Notes: generated by a model from the letters alone, not told the origin. DNA of 64,000 bases from Enoplolaimus lenunculus (GCA_030248215.1 JASANG010003323.1:248001-312000), one strand, 5' to 3'. Counted from the first letter of the stretch, positions 42,301 through 53,989 are shown. Numbers and translations are program-made.

Positions 42301-42505
42301 GAAATTTACAGTGATATGCCTTAAGCGTTAAACTTTAAATGTGTTCTAAAGCATAAAATAGGCAAAACTTACTGTTAATAATAAGCAATTGAAGAAATAT
42401 TTTCGAATGTAACAACGCCGCTAAAGTTTGTATCGTTTGTGACTGGCGGAAAAATGCGTCAAAATGGCACAAAAAACTGCCAAAATCGCAACGAACTGAT
42501 CGCAT
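39092..42505 (-). CDS. Ly6/uPAR three-finger protein with signal peptide and GPI-anchor signal (3 exons)
   Basis: Exons are 42373-42505, 41204-41380 and 39092-39348, giving 188 residues with agreeing phases. The hydrophobic run KIFLQLLIINSMLFCSSA is formed across the first junction and looks like a signal peptide with cleavage after SSA. The mature part has ten cysteines in Ly6 order: LFCFEC, RDNC, ESNC, QPYC, SKGC, STC, MICLC and NFCN. It ends with the CLC....CN box typical of the fold. After a short spacer comes a C-terminal hydrophobic stretch (WTILLMLYFILVLSNGLIV), as expected for GPI attachment. By family it is a small extracellular protein. The receptor or channel partner cannot be told. 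Nematode ODR-2/HOT and insect Quiver/Boudin-like proteins are the obvious comparisons. Confidence 0.75.
39388..39609. mobile_element. MITE-A in Ly6 intron 2
   Basis: Left end decayed; right end CTGGAATTTACAGTG. It starts about 40 bases from the exon 3 acceptor. Confidence 0.75.
39790..39978. mobile_element. MITE-A in Ly6 intron 2, ends decayed
   Basis: GAGTTAATAACAGTAAAC to CACTGAAATTTGCG. Confidence 0.7.
40001..40270 (-). mobile_element. MITE-F, TTAA-flanked, in Ly6 intron 2
   Basis: TTAA and CCCTTTCTCACATGAATA at left; ATGTGAGAAGGGG and TTAA at right. On the minus strand CTATAGCTGAGTGGTGATGG (A box) and GAGTTCGAATCCTAGC (B box) are about 50 bases apart, as in tRNA genes. This is the best copy of the tRNA-like core. 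Confidence 0.9.
40570..40718 (+). mobile_element. MITE-B with exact 8-bp target duplication
   Basis: GGCCCATGTAACGATCGG to CTTTATATTGGCC, flanked on both sides by GCATTTGT (40562-40569 and 40719-40726). This fixes the family ends as GGCC...GGCC and the target duplication as 8 bp. Confidence 0.93.
40744..40928 (+). mobile_element. MITE-B, diverged
   Basis: ACCCATGTCAAAGATTAG to GTCGATACAATGGCC. Confidence 0.7.
40950..41195. mobile_element. MITE-A next to Ly6 exon 2 donor
   Basis: TACTGTAAGTTACAATGAAC to CTGAAATTTACAGCG; the end at 41195 abuts the first eight intron bases. Confidence 0.85.
41204..41380 (-). CDS. Ly6 gene exon 2 (end of signal peptide, first half of Ly6 fold)
   Basis: 177 bases with acceptor TAGTTTTCAG and donor AATG|GTATGT. 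It codes for MLFCSSANRLFCFECS through FKEVRKDN and holds the first five conserved cysteines. The terminus of a MITE-A (ending 41195) lies only eight bases into the downstream intron. Confidence 0.78.
41455..41643 (+). mobile_element. MITE-B in Ly6 intron 1
   Basis: GGCCCAGGTATACAACAGG to TCTATACATGGGTC. Confidence 0.8.
42064..42314. mobile_element. MITE-A in Ly6 intron 1
   Basis: TA-flanked CACTGTAAATTGCAATGAG to CTGAAATTTACAGTG. Confidence 0.88.
42373..42505 (-). CDS. Ly6 gene exon 1 (start and most of signal peptide)
   Basis: 44 codons plus one base, ending ATT AAC A|GTAAGT, a consensus donor. The Met at 42505 is preceded by an in-frame stop. This start gives about 34 polar residues before the hydrophobic core SKIFLQLLIIN, which is long for a signal peptide. 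The true start may be in a further upstream exon; acceptor-like sites lie inside this stretch, such as one ending TTTTTCCGCCAG. Confidence 0.55.
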
Positions 42506-42509
42506 ATAC

Positions 42510-42930
42510 GCATGTATGTTTATTCGACGCTAATGATTGCTTGGCTATAAGTCTTCAATCGTATGCCAATTAAATGCCAAAAATTTTCACAAAAATTCAC
42601 TCAAAATATAACCAGACAAGTACTAAAGTTTAACACTGATTAGATATTTTTTTGAAATTATTTTGCTCGAATATGACAATATTTACATATTAATAACTGG
42701 TTCAAGACGTTGTTCGCACGATTTTGCCACAACCTGAAGTAGCGATGCCGACGGTTTCACCTGCTGTTTTCGTTCTTTAGGCAAAACAGAATAACGTTTG
42801 GTTAATAGGAATTTGTAGTGTTTTGATGATCTGGTTAAGGTATTGAATTTAAATGCTAAATGACTACATTGCGTTGGGTTCTGGCAAATAATACGCGTGT
42901 AACGTTTTTGTAAATACAGGTACCTGGAAC
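42510..42930. other. Upstream of Ly6 exon 1; no feature seen
   Basis: Would hold the promoter or an earlier exon. No motif could be supported. Confidence 0.35.
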
Positions 42931-42936
42931 ACTTGT

Positions 42937-43085
42937 ATATATAAATATATATATAAATATATATAAATATATATATGTATATATATATATTATATATTTT
43001 ATATATATATAAATATATATATGTATGTATGTATATGTATATGTATATGTAAATATATATGTATGTATATATAAAAGCATATATA
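42937..43085. repeat. AT-rich (TA/TAAA/TATG) microsatellite
   Basis: TATATAAATATATA and TATGTATG runs. Confidence 0.9.
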
Positions 43086-43465
43086 AGGGTTCAACGGGAA
43101 TTCCTGTTCCTGTTCGTGTATTTAAAGATGCAGGAACGGTAATTTTTACGGTTTTGTGGCCACTTATCATATGAACACGATAGTGTTCATATATATGATT
43201 CGCGCATCTCAAGCGCGTATTTTCAGTTTAGTTCGCATGTTGGTGCTCAAGTAATATCAGACCTGTATCGTTTAAATTTTGTACACTAGTATCCTGGTAC
43301 GTAGGGAATATTTGTGCCAAAGGATTTTTTGCAAACCAGTGTGGTCTTCAATAGTTACGGTCAAAAAACTCCTTACAGAAAGTGCACGAAATTTCTCATT
43401 TTGGTTCAACACTTTTTACACGTTAGCTATGTAATTTTACGATTATAACTTTCACCACTTTATAG

Positions 43466-46400
43466 AGTTTACGGTTGGTTTCACCCCAACGGTTGGTTTC
43501 ACCCCAACAGTCGGTTTCACCCCAACGGTTGGTTTCACCCCAACGGTTGGTTTCACCCCAACGGTTGGTTTCACCCCAGCGGTTGGTTTCACTCCAACGG
43601 TTGGTTTCACCCCAACGGTTGGTTTTGCCCCAACGGTTGGTTCGCCCCACCGGTTGGTTTCACCCCACCGGTTGGTTTCTCCCCAACGGTTGGTTTTGCC
43701 CCAGCGGTTGGTTTTGCCCCAACGGTTGGTTTCACCCCAACGGTTGGTTTTGCCCCAACGGTTGGTTTCAGCTCAACGGTTGGTTTCACCCCAACGGTTG
43801 GCTTCACCCCAACGGATGATTTCACCCCAACGGATGGTTTCACCCCAACAGTCGGTTCCACCCCAACGGTTGGTTTTACCCCAACGGTTGGTTTCACCCC
43901 AACGGTTGGTCTCACACCGACAGTCGGTTTCACCCCAACGGTTGGTTTCACCCCAACGGTTGGTTTTGCCCGAACGGTTGGTTTTACCCAAACGGTTGGT
44001 TTCACCCCAACGGTTGGTTTCACCTCAACGGTTGGTTTCACCCCAACGGTCGGTTTCACCCTAACGGTTGGTTGTTTCACCTCAACAGTTGGTTTCACCT
44101 TAGCGGTTGGCTTCACCCCAACGGTTAGCTTCACCCCAACGGTTGGTTTCACCCCAACGGTTGGTTTCACCCCAACGGTTGCTTTCACCCCAACGGTTGG
44201 TTTCACCCCAGCGGTTGGTTTCACTCCAACGGTTGGTTTCACCCCAACGGTTGGTTTTGCCCCAACGGTTGGTTTTGCCCCAACGGTTGGTTTCACCCCA
44301 ACGGTTGGTTTCACCCCAACGGTTGGTTTTGCCCCAGCGGTTGGTTTTGCCCCAACGGTTGGTTTCACCCCAACGGTTGGTTTTGCCCCAACGGTTGGTT
44401 TCAGCTCAACGGTTGGTTTCACCCCAACGGTTGGCTTCACCCCAACGGATGATTTCACCCCAACGGATGGTTTCACCCCAACAGTCGGTTCCACCCCAAC
44501 GGTTGGTTTTACCCCAACGGTTGGTTTCACCCCAACGGTTGGTCTCACCCCGACAGTCGGTTTCACCCCAACGGTTGGTTTCACCCCAACGGTTGGTTTT
44601 GCCCCAACGGTTGGTTTTACCCAAACGGTTGGTTTCACCCCAACGGTTGGTTTCACCTCAACGGTTGGCTTCACCCCAACGGTTGGTTTCACCCCAACGG
44701 TCGGTTTCACCCTAACGGTTGGTCGTTTCACCTCAACAGTTGGTTTCACCTTAGCGGTTGGCTTCACCCCAACGGTTAGCTTCACCCCAACGGTTGGTTT
44801 CACCCCAACGGTTGGTTTCACCCCAACGGTTGGTTTCACCCCAACGGTTGGTTTCACCCCAGCGGTTGGTTTCATCCTAACGGTTGGTTTCACCCCAACG
44901 GTTGCTTTCACCACAACGGTTGGTTTCACCCCAACGGTTGGTTTTACCCCAATGGTTGGTTTCACCCCAACGGTTGCTTTCACCCCAACGGTTGGTTTCA
45001 CCCCAACGGTTGGTTTCACCCCAACGGTTCGTTTTACCCCAACGGTTGGTTTCACCCCAACGATCGGTTTTGCCCCAACGATTGGTTTCACCTCAACAGT
45101 TGGCTTCACCTCAACGGTTGGCTTTACCCCAACGGTTGGTTTCACCCCAACGGTCGGTTTCACCCCAGCGGTTGGTTTCACGTCAATGGTTGGTTTCACC
45201 CCAACGATTGGTTTCACCCCAACGATTGGTTTCACCCTAACCATTGGTTTCACCCCAACGGTCGGTTTCATCCCAACGGTCAGTTTCACCCCAACGGTCG
45301 GTTTCATCCCAATGGTCGGTTTCACCCCAACGGTCGGTTTCACCCCAACGGTCGGTTTCAACCCAACGGTTGATTTCACCCAACGGTTGATTTCACCCCA
45401 ACGGTTGGTTTCACTGCAACGGTTGGTTTCACCCCAACGGTTGGTTTCACCCCAACGGTTGATTTCACCCAACGGTTGATTTCACCCCAACGGTTGGTTT
45501 CACCCCAACGGTTGGTTTCTCCCCAACGATTGGTTTCACCCCAACGGTTGGTTTTACCCCAACGGTTGGTTTCACCTCAACGATTGGTTTTGCCCCAACG
45601 GTTCGTTTCACCCCAGGGGCTCGTTTCACCCCAGCGGTTTATTTCACCCCAGCGGTTGGTTTCACCCCAACGGGTGGTTTCACCCCAACGGTTCGTTTTA
45701 CCCCAACGGTTGGTTTCACCCCAACGATCGGTTTTGCCCCAACGATTGGTTTCACCTCAACAGTTGGCTTCACCTCAACGGTTGGCTTTACCCCAACGGT
45801 TGGTTTCACCCCAACGGTCGGTTTCACCCCAACGGTTGATTTCACCCAACGGTTGGTTTCACGTCAACGGTTGGTTTCACTCCAACGATTGGTTTCACCC
45901 CAACGATTGGTTTAATCCTAACGTTTGGTTTCACCCCAACGGTCGGTTTCATCCCAACGGTCAGTTTCACCCCAACGGTCGGTTTCATCCCAATGGTCGG
46001 TTTCACCCCAACGGGCGGTTTAAACCCAACGGTTGATTTAAACCCACGGGTTATTTAACCCCAACGGTTGGTTTCACCCCAACGGTTGTTTCACCCAACG
46101 GTTGGTTTCACCCCAACGGTTGATTTCACCCCAACGGTTGGTTTCACCCCAACGGTTGGTTTCACCCCAACGGTTGGTTTCACCCCAACGATTGGTTTCA
46201 CCCCAACGGTTGGTTTTACCCCAACGGTTGGTTTCACCTCAACGGTTGGTTTTGCCCCAACGGTTCGTTTCACCCCAGGGGCTCGTTTCACCCCAGCGGT
46301 TAATTTCACCCCAGCGGTTAATTTCACCCCAGCGGTTAATTTTGCCTCAGAACTTGGTTTCAACCACACGGCTGGTTTCACCTCAACGGTCGGTTTCAGC

Positions 46401-46500
46401 CCAAGGGTTGGTTTCACACAAACGGTTAGCTTCACCCAACGGACATGTCACCCCCATCGTTTGCTTCGTCCCAACTCTTGGTTTCATACAAATACTTTGA
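43466..46500. repeat. 18-bp minisatellite, about 165 units, with 633-bp and about 662-bp higher-order repeats
   Basis: The unit is CGGTTGGTTTCACCCCAA with variants (TTTTGCCCC, CAGTCGG, ACGATTGG). Five of six frames of the unit lack stops, so long frames exist on both strands (minus VKPTVG-type, 43607-45472; plus VSPQRL and GFTPTV types). The block at 43690-44100 recurs 633 bases later (34 units of 18 plus one of 21), and blocks at 45061 and 45601 recur about 662-664 bases later. 17-bp units shift the frame near 45380 and 45470. No flanking exon or signal peptide is seen. Coding is possible but unsupported. Confidence 0.95.
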
Positions 46501-46636
46501 TTAGGCGCTTGTTGCCATGACAATAGTTTCTTTCAACCAAGCTATCTATTTAAACTCAGTATTTACTTTAATCAGTCCTCTCATTTTTCATAACCTGGAT
46601 TGGTGGATTAATGCAGCAGCTTGGTAAAGCGGTTGA

Positions 46637-47536
46637 AACTAGAAAAAAATGCTCAGCACTTGAGCAAAAAGAGATATGCTTCATATTCCTATTAAAAGTA
46701 TGGTAAACTAGATCAGCACATTCGCTTGATGTAACCTGGAAAAGAATAAGAAACAATAGCGGCCAAAATCATGTTAATTATTAATTTTTCTGAAACATAT
46801 TGCGGACAGCAAAATTTCTGTAATATTTTTTGTAAGAAACAAATGCTTTTCTTGAATGCAAAGCGAATTTATTCTAAAATGTAGACAGATTTAGCTTGGA
46901 ATCCATGAATGTATATTGAAGTTCTCTACAAAACGTATTAAATTTACCTATGGCGTTGTATTACCATAGTTAATTGAATTTCATAAGAGCATTGTGTGGC
47001 GACATAATGGCTGTTAGAGTTTTGATGACCAATTTTGCTAGATACTTTCTTAAACAGACGTCACAACACGAATCGCAATTGATGCTTTAAAAAGGCTCCA
47101 CTTATAAGTGACTTTTGAGTTTACTCCATTTTTTACCGTTGTGACATATTATATAAATGCGCATTTCCCATCCGAGTTATTTATCTGTTTCACTGCATAG
47201 TCACGACTATAGAAGCTCACAAATCGCACCGTATTCTGGCAACATCGATTAACTTGCAGAATCAAAGAGCGGTATACCTCAGCCATGTCTCTGCGACCCT
47301 AAGGAATTTCTGAAAATTCCTAACAAATCCTATCAAAAACTTCAATGTTAGAAATAGATTTGCTGTCCGCAAGATGTTTCAGAAAAATTAATAATTAACA
47401 TGAGCTTGGCCGCTATTGTTTCTTAATACTTTTCCAGGTTACATCAAGCGAATGTGCTGATCTAGTTTACCATACTTTTAATAGGAATATGAAACATATC
47501 CCTTTTTGCTCAAGTGCTGAGCATTTTTTTCTAGTT
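46637..47536. repeat. 900-bp palindromic foldback with about 180-bp arms
   Basis: Begins AACTAGAAAAAAATGCTCAG and ends CTGAGCATTTTTTTCTAGTT. The inner ends of the arms are near TTGCGGACAGCAAA and TTTGCTGTCCGCAA. Spacer about 540 bp. Inside each arm, TTTTCCAGGTTACATC resembles a splice acceptor. Confidence 0.85.
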
Positions 47537-47539
47537 CAT

Positions 47540-48140
47540 AATCATTTGAATATTGGAAACCTAGTATTTGAAAAAATTGTTATTTCGAAATGAGCGTTTT
47601 TTGCAATTAGTTCAATCTTGTTAACAAACTGTTTCTGATGTGTTTTCACAAAACTTGATTGTACAAAATTTGCGCAAGCCATTTGTTGGTCAAGTTTTTC
47701 TGAAAAATCCAACAGTAATTCGTTGATGAAAGTTATTTCCAAATTCCGATTCCTGTTCTTGTTCCGGTTCCTACAAACAAATTCAACTCCTGTTCCTGTT
47801 CCGGCAAAATTTAGTTCCTGTTTAAACCATATGCATTCAGCTCTCGTTGCGCTTTTATCCGACCCAGCTCATTTATGAGAATACACCGTATCAATTTTAA
47901 AGTAATCATCAACTCTGCTGAATCGTTCAAATTATAACTCGTCAAAATAATGTTCCCTTTGTGAGTGAAAGGAATGTATATACCACCTTCTCTTGAATAT
48001 GGGATGTGATAGAAATGCAACAAGCCCTGGTACATTTTGTACTTCGCAACGATAAGTAAAGATGCACCAGTCTTTTTCTAAAAATGAGTTGAAATTTTAC
48101 AAAATTAAAAATTTAAATTTTACAATGCACGGGTGATTTT
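47540..48140. other. No gene seen; CCTGTTCC low-complexity patch
   Basis: TTCCGGTTCC/CCTGTTCCGG words at about 47745-47815, shared with 43100 and 58080. Confidence 0.4.
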
Positions 48141-48141
48141 C

Positions 48142-48334
48142 GGCCAATGTTACTTTGAGGGGCGTAACAGTAGATCAAACGGTATTTCTAAGCCTAAGCC
48201 TAAGCCTAAGCGTTGCAAAAGCGTATTTCTAAGCGTAAGCCTAAGCCTAAGCAAAAAAAAACTGTAATCTAGAATCTAAACCTACTCTATTATGAACCCA
48301 TCAGAAACCTGGACGCCCCTTAACGTAACATGGA
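48142..48334 (-). mobile_element. MITE-B'
   Basis: GGCCAATGTTACTTTGAGG to CTTAACGTAACATGGACC. Confidence 0.85.
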
Positions 48335-48710
48335 CCGTGTTTTGCGTGTTTTTGCAATATTTTCTAATTTTTCCCAGTTGTCTTTGTCGAAAAAAAAACT
48401 TAAAATTATATAATAAACTATGAAAATTGAACCAAATTCAGTGGTGTATTTGTGTTAGAAAAAACGACAAAACTTTCGTTAAGTTTTTGAAATATACACA
48501 AAAATAGACGAAAACGTATAATTGGCTTTGTATTGCAACTATTCAGAGTACCCCAGCCGAATCAAACCCCATTCTGACTAAGACTCGCCGTCTGTAAGCT
48601 GGACCTGCAAAATAAGAGGCGTCACAAAACGTTTTAATCAGCGCTACTGTCTTCGTTGGCAGAATCTCATAATCAAAACTTTTATGCTGCGCTGACATTA
48701 ATAATGATTT

Positions 48711-48838
48711 TGGCCAGTGTTAGTTTGAGGGACGTAACAGTAGTAAACGCATATTTCGAAGAAAAAGACTGAACCTCAGTGTAATAAGGATAAACCTATA
48801 AAGCCGAAAGCCTAAGCAGAAATATAACCTAAAAATTA
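48711..48838 (-). mobile_element. MITE-B', truncated
   Basis: GGCCAGTGTTAGTTTGAGG left end only. Confidence 0.65.
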
Positions 48839-48903
48839 GGTGTGCCAAAGAAATGGTTCACCACTCACAGTACAAGCCATGAGTTTCGATTTTATAATAT
48901 TCT

Positions 48904-49018
<115 letters not shown>

Positions 49019-49197
49019 CAGCCGAAGGAATGGCTTAAAAACAAAATACGGTTTATTAAAACATTTCTCATGAACTTGTCATGATATTAATTTCCGCTCC
49101 TATAAACAAGTAGAAATCGATTTTGCACAAGACAAAATCAGTCATATATTAATCAATTGCCGGTCAAACAATAATTATAACGAATTGTAACTTAAAC

Positions 49198-49387
49198 GAC
49201 CCATGTGAACATCAGGGGCGGAACGTTTTTCTATGAGACTGCATAGAGCAATCTTAAGCTTTAGACGGTTTTTTGCCGCTTGGCTAAGGTTTAGGCTTAG
49301 GAATATGCTCATTCTTACGCTTAGGCTACGGCTTAGGCTTAGGTATATACTTATAATACTGTTCCGCCCCTGTTCTTTACATTGGCC
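49198..49387 (+). mobile_element. MITE-B
   Basis: GACCCATGTGAACATCAGG to TTCTTTACATTGGCC. Confidence 0.85.
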
Positions 49388-49690
49388 TATAAAAGTTAAT
49401 CAAATTGTAAACGAAATCAATGCGAACGATTTTGTAATATATAAATATAATTATGCTTTACAAAGCAATAACAACAACAACAACCTCATTGGCACCGGGG
49501 CTCAAAGAACGGTTCGCTAACCGGTGATAAATAAGGGCCAAAATAATTATATCTGTGGCTTGGCTACGTGAGAGTCAATATATCGAAATGATTGAATCAA
49601 AACAAACAAGTGATTATGGCAAATGCCCAAATTCTCACAATGATGTCATTCTGCAATGCGATCTCAAAAAAAGGTTTGTTACCTTCGGGA

Positions 49691-49770
49691 CAATGGCTCA
49701 TGTTGAAAGATCAGGGTGGAACATTTTCCTGCACGACTGCAATGAGTACACCTTTTAAGCTTTTGTTTGA
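49691..49770 (+). mobile_element. MITE-B left end fragment
   Basis: CTCATGTTGAAAGATCAGGG. Confidence 0.55.
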
Positions 49771-49869
49771 AACGCAAAAAGTGTTTACAATAGCGTTTTA
49801 GTATTTTTGACACGATTCCTTGTAGGATACAAAAATTTGCAAATTTTCTCATACGACGCACAAATTCAG

Positions 49870-50292
49870 GAACTGTAGTGACCTGAATAAAAGGTGGTCC
49901 CGAATGAGTCCCAATCAATAAGAGTCTGTATCCGTAATATGAGTCTGTGAGCGGATAGAGTCCCTAAATCCTAATTAGAGTTCATAAATGTCAATTATCC
50001 CAAATTATAGTAGTGCATAAATAACTCCAGCACCAAATATAGTTGAGCTCAAAACTTTAAAGCATACATCACTTTAAAAGTATATTCTTAAATATAACCT
50101 TGCAATATCGCTCGAGGTTTTGATACAACACAAATAAACAATTAATTCAACGGATAGCTGCAATACCGAATATATATCAGTAACGAAGGGCGTGTTAAAA
50201 ACAACTAACAGTCCGTAACCGAACATCAGAGGGTATCCTCTGGAGATGCCAAATAAATATCAGTCCCCCCTCTTATTCAGGTCACTACAGTA
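49870..50292. mobile_element. MITE-J, full copy, about 420 bp
   Basis: ACTGTAGTGACCTGAATAA to TTATTCAGGTCACTACAGT; the ends are perfect inverted repeats of about 18 bp. Confidence 0.88.
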
Positions 50293-50294
50293 CC

Positions 50295-50635
50295 TAACAG
50301 TGAGCGCAAGCTTTGTAACAAAATGACAACTTCTAGTGCAACATTTCCATTGATGATCATACACCAGCAAAGGTTAAAATTGAAATTCCTGGTTCGACTT
50401 GAAATTTGAATTTTAAATTCCGACTAAATTTGGCTCGGGTATGAAACCTTATATACTATGTCTATATACCACGTTATAATTTTTATATGGGGTAACTCTC
50501 GCATCCATTTGAGTCAGGGTCCAAGGGTCATTTTCAACGTCAAACGAAAAAGAGAACGCACCCCGTATTGTTGACTGTATATCGCAGTGCTTATATGCGA
50601 CAGATTTTACTTCGGAAAAACGAAGGTTTTCGTTG
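50295..50635. other. No feature seen
   Basis: Unique sequence. Confidence 0.4.
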
Positions 50636-51004
50636 ACTTACAAGCAAGGTTGAAAATTTTCTTGGGGTAGCCAAAATTTAGTCAGGGCGTCTGAGCCTTC
50701 CCTGGTCCCGCTTGGCAACGGGTCCGGCTCTGATAAAAGCGAACAGTGCTCTGAACGCGAGCTGTTGTTCAAATATCATCTCAAAGTATACAAATGAAAA
50801 AAAACGTTTCACAACTCTGGTCTTAAACTGTAAACGATCAAATATTTCCCGAAATTATTCAAGGCTTCTGAACTATATTTTGAAAATAGAATATCCCCTG
50901 AAGGCAGGAAGCTAATAATTACATTAGCAACAAAAACAAGTATTAGCCAAATAATGACTGTTTATACCTACGTATTCTTCTGTACAAGGTAACCGTGTTC
51001 AAAG

Positions 51005-51262
51005 TACAGGACCGTAGCCAGATGGGATCCTGGGCGAAGCGACTCAACATCCCCTGGAATGAACTTTGACCCCTCTTCTGAGGACCAGTGGGCATACTCA
51101 GACCCACCATGAAAATTTTTTTGATCCCACTTAAACGAAATTTTTAACTTTGCTTGTACGTCATCGAAATTGCTTTTACGTCATCGAAAACTGCTTATAT
51201 GCCCCTCCGGAATATTTGTAGCCTTCTATAGCACGGTGAGCTGGCTACGGGCCCGTCAAGGG
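51005..51262. mobile_element. MITE-H, long copy
   Basis: GACCGTAGCCAGATGGG to CACGGTGAGCTGGCTACGGG, with a duplicated TTTACGTCATCGAAA inside. Confidence 0.7.
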
Positions 51263-51401
51263 GGCTTTAAACGAAACGGATATACGTTTTGAGGCAAAAT
51301 AAATATCAGTCCCCTTGTTAACATGCGCGGTTTACTACAATATAATTATAAACGTTCCACAGTTCCACGTATTAAATAAATTGTTTCGTAAAAAATTGTC
51401 A

Positions 51402-51614
51402 GTACATGCAAAGATCAGGAGCGGAACGTTTTTCTATGGGACTGCATTGAAGGAAGCCTAAGCTTTTGACTACTTTTTTTGCTTAGGCATTAGCTTAAGC
51501 TGCGGCTTTGGTATAACCTCATTCTTACGCTTAGCCTTAAGCTTACGCTTAGGCTTAAGCTTAGGCTTAAGAATATGCTTATATTACCGTAACAGCCATG
51601 TTCTAGGTACGGGT
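51402..51614 (+). mobile_element. MITE-B
   Basis: GTACATGCAAAGATCAGG to GCCATGTTCTAGGTACG. Confidence 0.75.
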
Positions 51615-51619
51615 ATGGC

Positions 51620-52390
51620 AAGAACTACAGTCACTCGATGGCTTTATCGTGAACCAATTGCAATAATCACAGGACCAGAACCAAATATATAATATCTACC
51701 ATTTGACCTAAACAAATGCATTTTTTGGTTACAACTAAACTCAACCTAACTGTAAATAATCACTTTACATGCAGTTATTAGTAACTTATTTGAAAGGCGC
51801 AAACAATAAGAAGGGGGTAAACTAGTAATGTATTCCCCCCGAAAACTTGTTGAAAGACTATATACAATTAAGCACTTTTAACGGGGTTTAGAAATATTAC
51901 AGCTTTTATGAAAAACGAAAATATATTTCAAGGATTTACGCTTGCGTGCCAAACAAATGTTATTTTGAAGCCTTCCCACCAATACAGACGTCTTGCTCCT
52001 ATGGTTAACCAAACCATTTTTAGATAGCAACAAGGTATTCAGGGGCGTGCACAGAAATTGGGGGGAGGGGCACCGAATAATATTGAGGGGCCCCCCTGCA
52101 ATTGCAATACAAGATTGTTTATTTTTAGACAGGAGTCTATTCAGAAAGGGGGTATGGGTCCCGATGCCTTCCAGTGGGGACACCCTTGACGTTTTCACTA
52201 CAGACGAAAACTTAGTTGCTATTGTTAAACATTACATTAAGAATTTAAAATAACACTAAAATATGTCAATATTAATAGCGATAACATTTATCTCTAAAAT
52301 TGTTTTCTAACTTATAATCAGTTCATGGAACTCATTTTCAAAATACCATAACCGGATAACCAGCAAAAAATAACTCGTGATAATAAACAG
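51620..52390. other. No gene seen
   Basis: Contains a GGGGCGTGCACAGAAATTGG patch (52040-52190) that looks like a decayed repeat. The overlapping frames on both strands there are unconvincing. Confidence 0.35.
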
Positions 52391-52393
52391 GTG

Positions 52394-52537
52394 GCTGCTC
52401 ATGTAAAAGATCAGGGGTGGAACGTTTTTCTGTGGGACTGAAACGGAGTAAACTAACGTTTTACACTAGTTTTTGTTTAGGTTTAGGCTTAGGAATTTGC
52501 TAATACTATCGTTTCGACCCTGCTCTGTATATTGGCA
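52394..52537 (+). mobile_element. MITE-B
   Basis: CTCATGTAAAAGATCAGGG to CTCTGTATATTGGC. Confidence 0.75.
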
Positions 52538-52544
52538 GAAGGAA

Positions 52545-53280
52545 TGTTTGTCGAAATGTCCTCAGTTAGCGAATGGTGTAAAAATCGAGGGTATGACACG
52601 TCTATACGCTCAAGCGATGTAGTATTAGTCGGTTCTGAATTAGCGATAGCCACTTCCTGATCGAAGGGGGGGTACCACTGGAAGATTCAGACATAAAACA
52701 ACATCAGTAACCAATCAGCGATGCGTTTTAATCATAATGGGTTTAGTTGGTCATACCCCCTCCGCAATCGCGGTGGGGGGGTAAGATAAAATATGGTCCG
52801 CATGATATTACATCGAGCTAGCGTGTGATTCGGGTCAAGAGTGGAACTCTGTATACAGTCTTGGTCATAGGTTCAGCAAAAGAATATGCGGTAATGCGCT
52901 CAACCAAGATTACCATCTAGTAACAGGATTATGCATTTATTAGGGTTATGCATTTAATAAGCGGCATCTTGGGATCAGAGCTACACGTTACCCGCGGGTA
53001 ACCGCGGGCCTGGTGAGAAAATTTTGTTGCGGGTATACCCGAGGATAAAAGCATTGTCTAACACCTACAGCATCGTCTTCAATGCCAGCTCGGCAATATC
53101 AGTTGTTTTCTGTTTTAACCAAACACTTGACCAAGTACTAGCTGGTAAAACTGGTTAATAATTAATAACGAGATTTGAAACGACTTGTAAACTTTACTTT
53201 ATACGCATTCTTATGATTGAATGCTTGTGCAAGTAACATTAACGAATTGGAAAGATTTATTGATAAGCAAATGCGAAGCT
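52545..53280. other. No gene; hAT-like CGCGGGTA end near 52978-53045
   Basis: CAGAGCTACACGTTACCC resembles the 15.2-kb element end. Confidence 0.35.
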
Positions 53281-53283
53281 AGG

Positions 53284-53905
53284 TAACACCAAGAGTGCAT
53301 GATACTCCTTACCAAGAGTGCATGATACTCCTTACCAAGAGTGCATGATACTCCTTACCAAGAGTCGGCTGAAAATACAACGCGTGCTGGGTACATTTTT
53401 TCCTACACAGAATGTGTCCAGTTGCATACTCTTTTTAAAGTTTGCATCATCCATTCTTGGTGGTACCAAGGGTGTATGATGCAAGAGTGTACAACTCTTC
53501 GGATTCCGCATGGTACAAAGTGTATCACCGGGCGTTGCGTTTTTGGCCGACTCACTTTGTATTTTGAGAGGGCATCGCTGTCACATGCAATATTTTTAAA
53601 CTAAACTTTAAGGGGAGCATTTTCGATGCCGGATAAATAAAGTGCCACAGTTCGCACAGGTTGTACCCCGCTCTAAATAAAGGTGGGGTCGGCCAGAAAT
53701 ACAACGTGTGCCGGGTACATTGTTTCCTACGCAGAATGTATCCAGTTGCATACTCTTGTTTTATTGGTCATCCAGTCTTGGAAGTACCAACAGTGGATAA
53801 TGACAACAGTGAGCAACTGGATATATTCTGTGTCCCAAAGAATGTACCCAGCGTGCGTTGCGTTTTAGTCTACCACCCTAATTTTGGGGCGGGGTAATAC
53901 GTTGC
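53284..53905. mobile_element. MITE-G, tandem/duplicated copies
   Basis: AAGAGTGCATGATACTCCTT is repeated three times, then two copies of the GTACATTTTTTCCTAC..CAGTTGCATACTC module. Confidence 0.65.
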
Positions 53906-53989
53906 ACTAATATTTCCAATTATATAGCCATTTTCCCCGATACATTCTTCAAGCTTATGTTTTTTACTGTGTGGTTCAAGTGGTTTCTA

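Noticed and set aside
43607-45472. 621-codon VKPTVG-repeat protein as a gene
   Set aside because: It is one of several long frames that the stop-free 18-bp unit produces on both strands. The start lies in a different repeat frame and no exon, signal peptide or UTR is visible.
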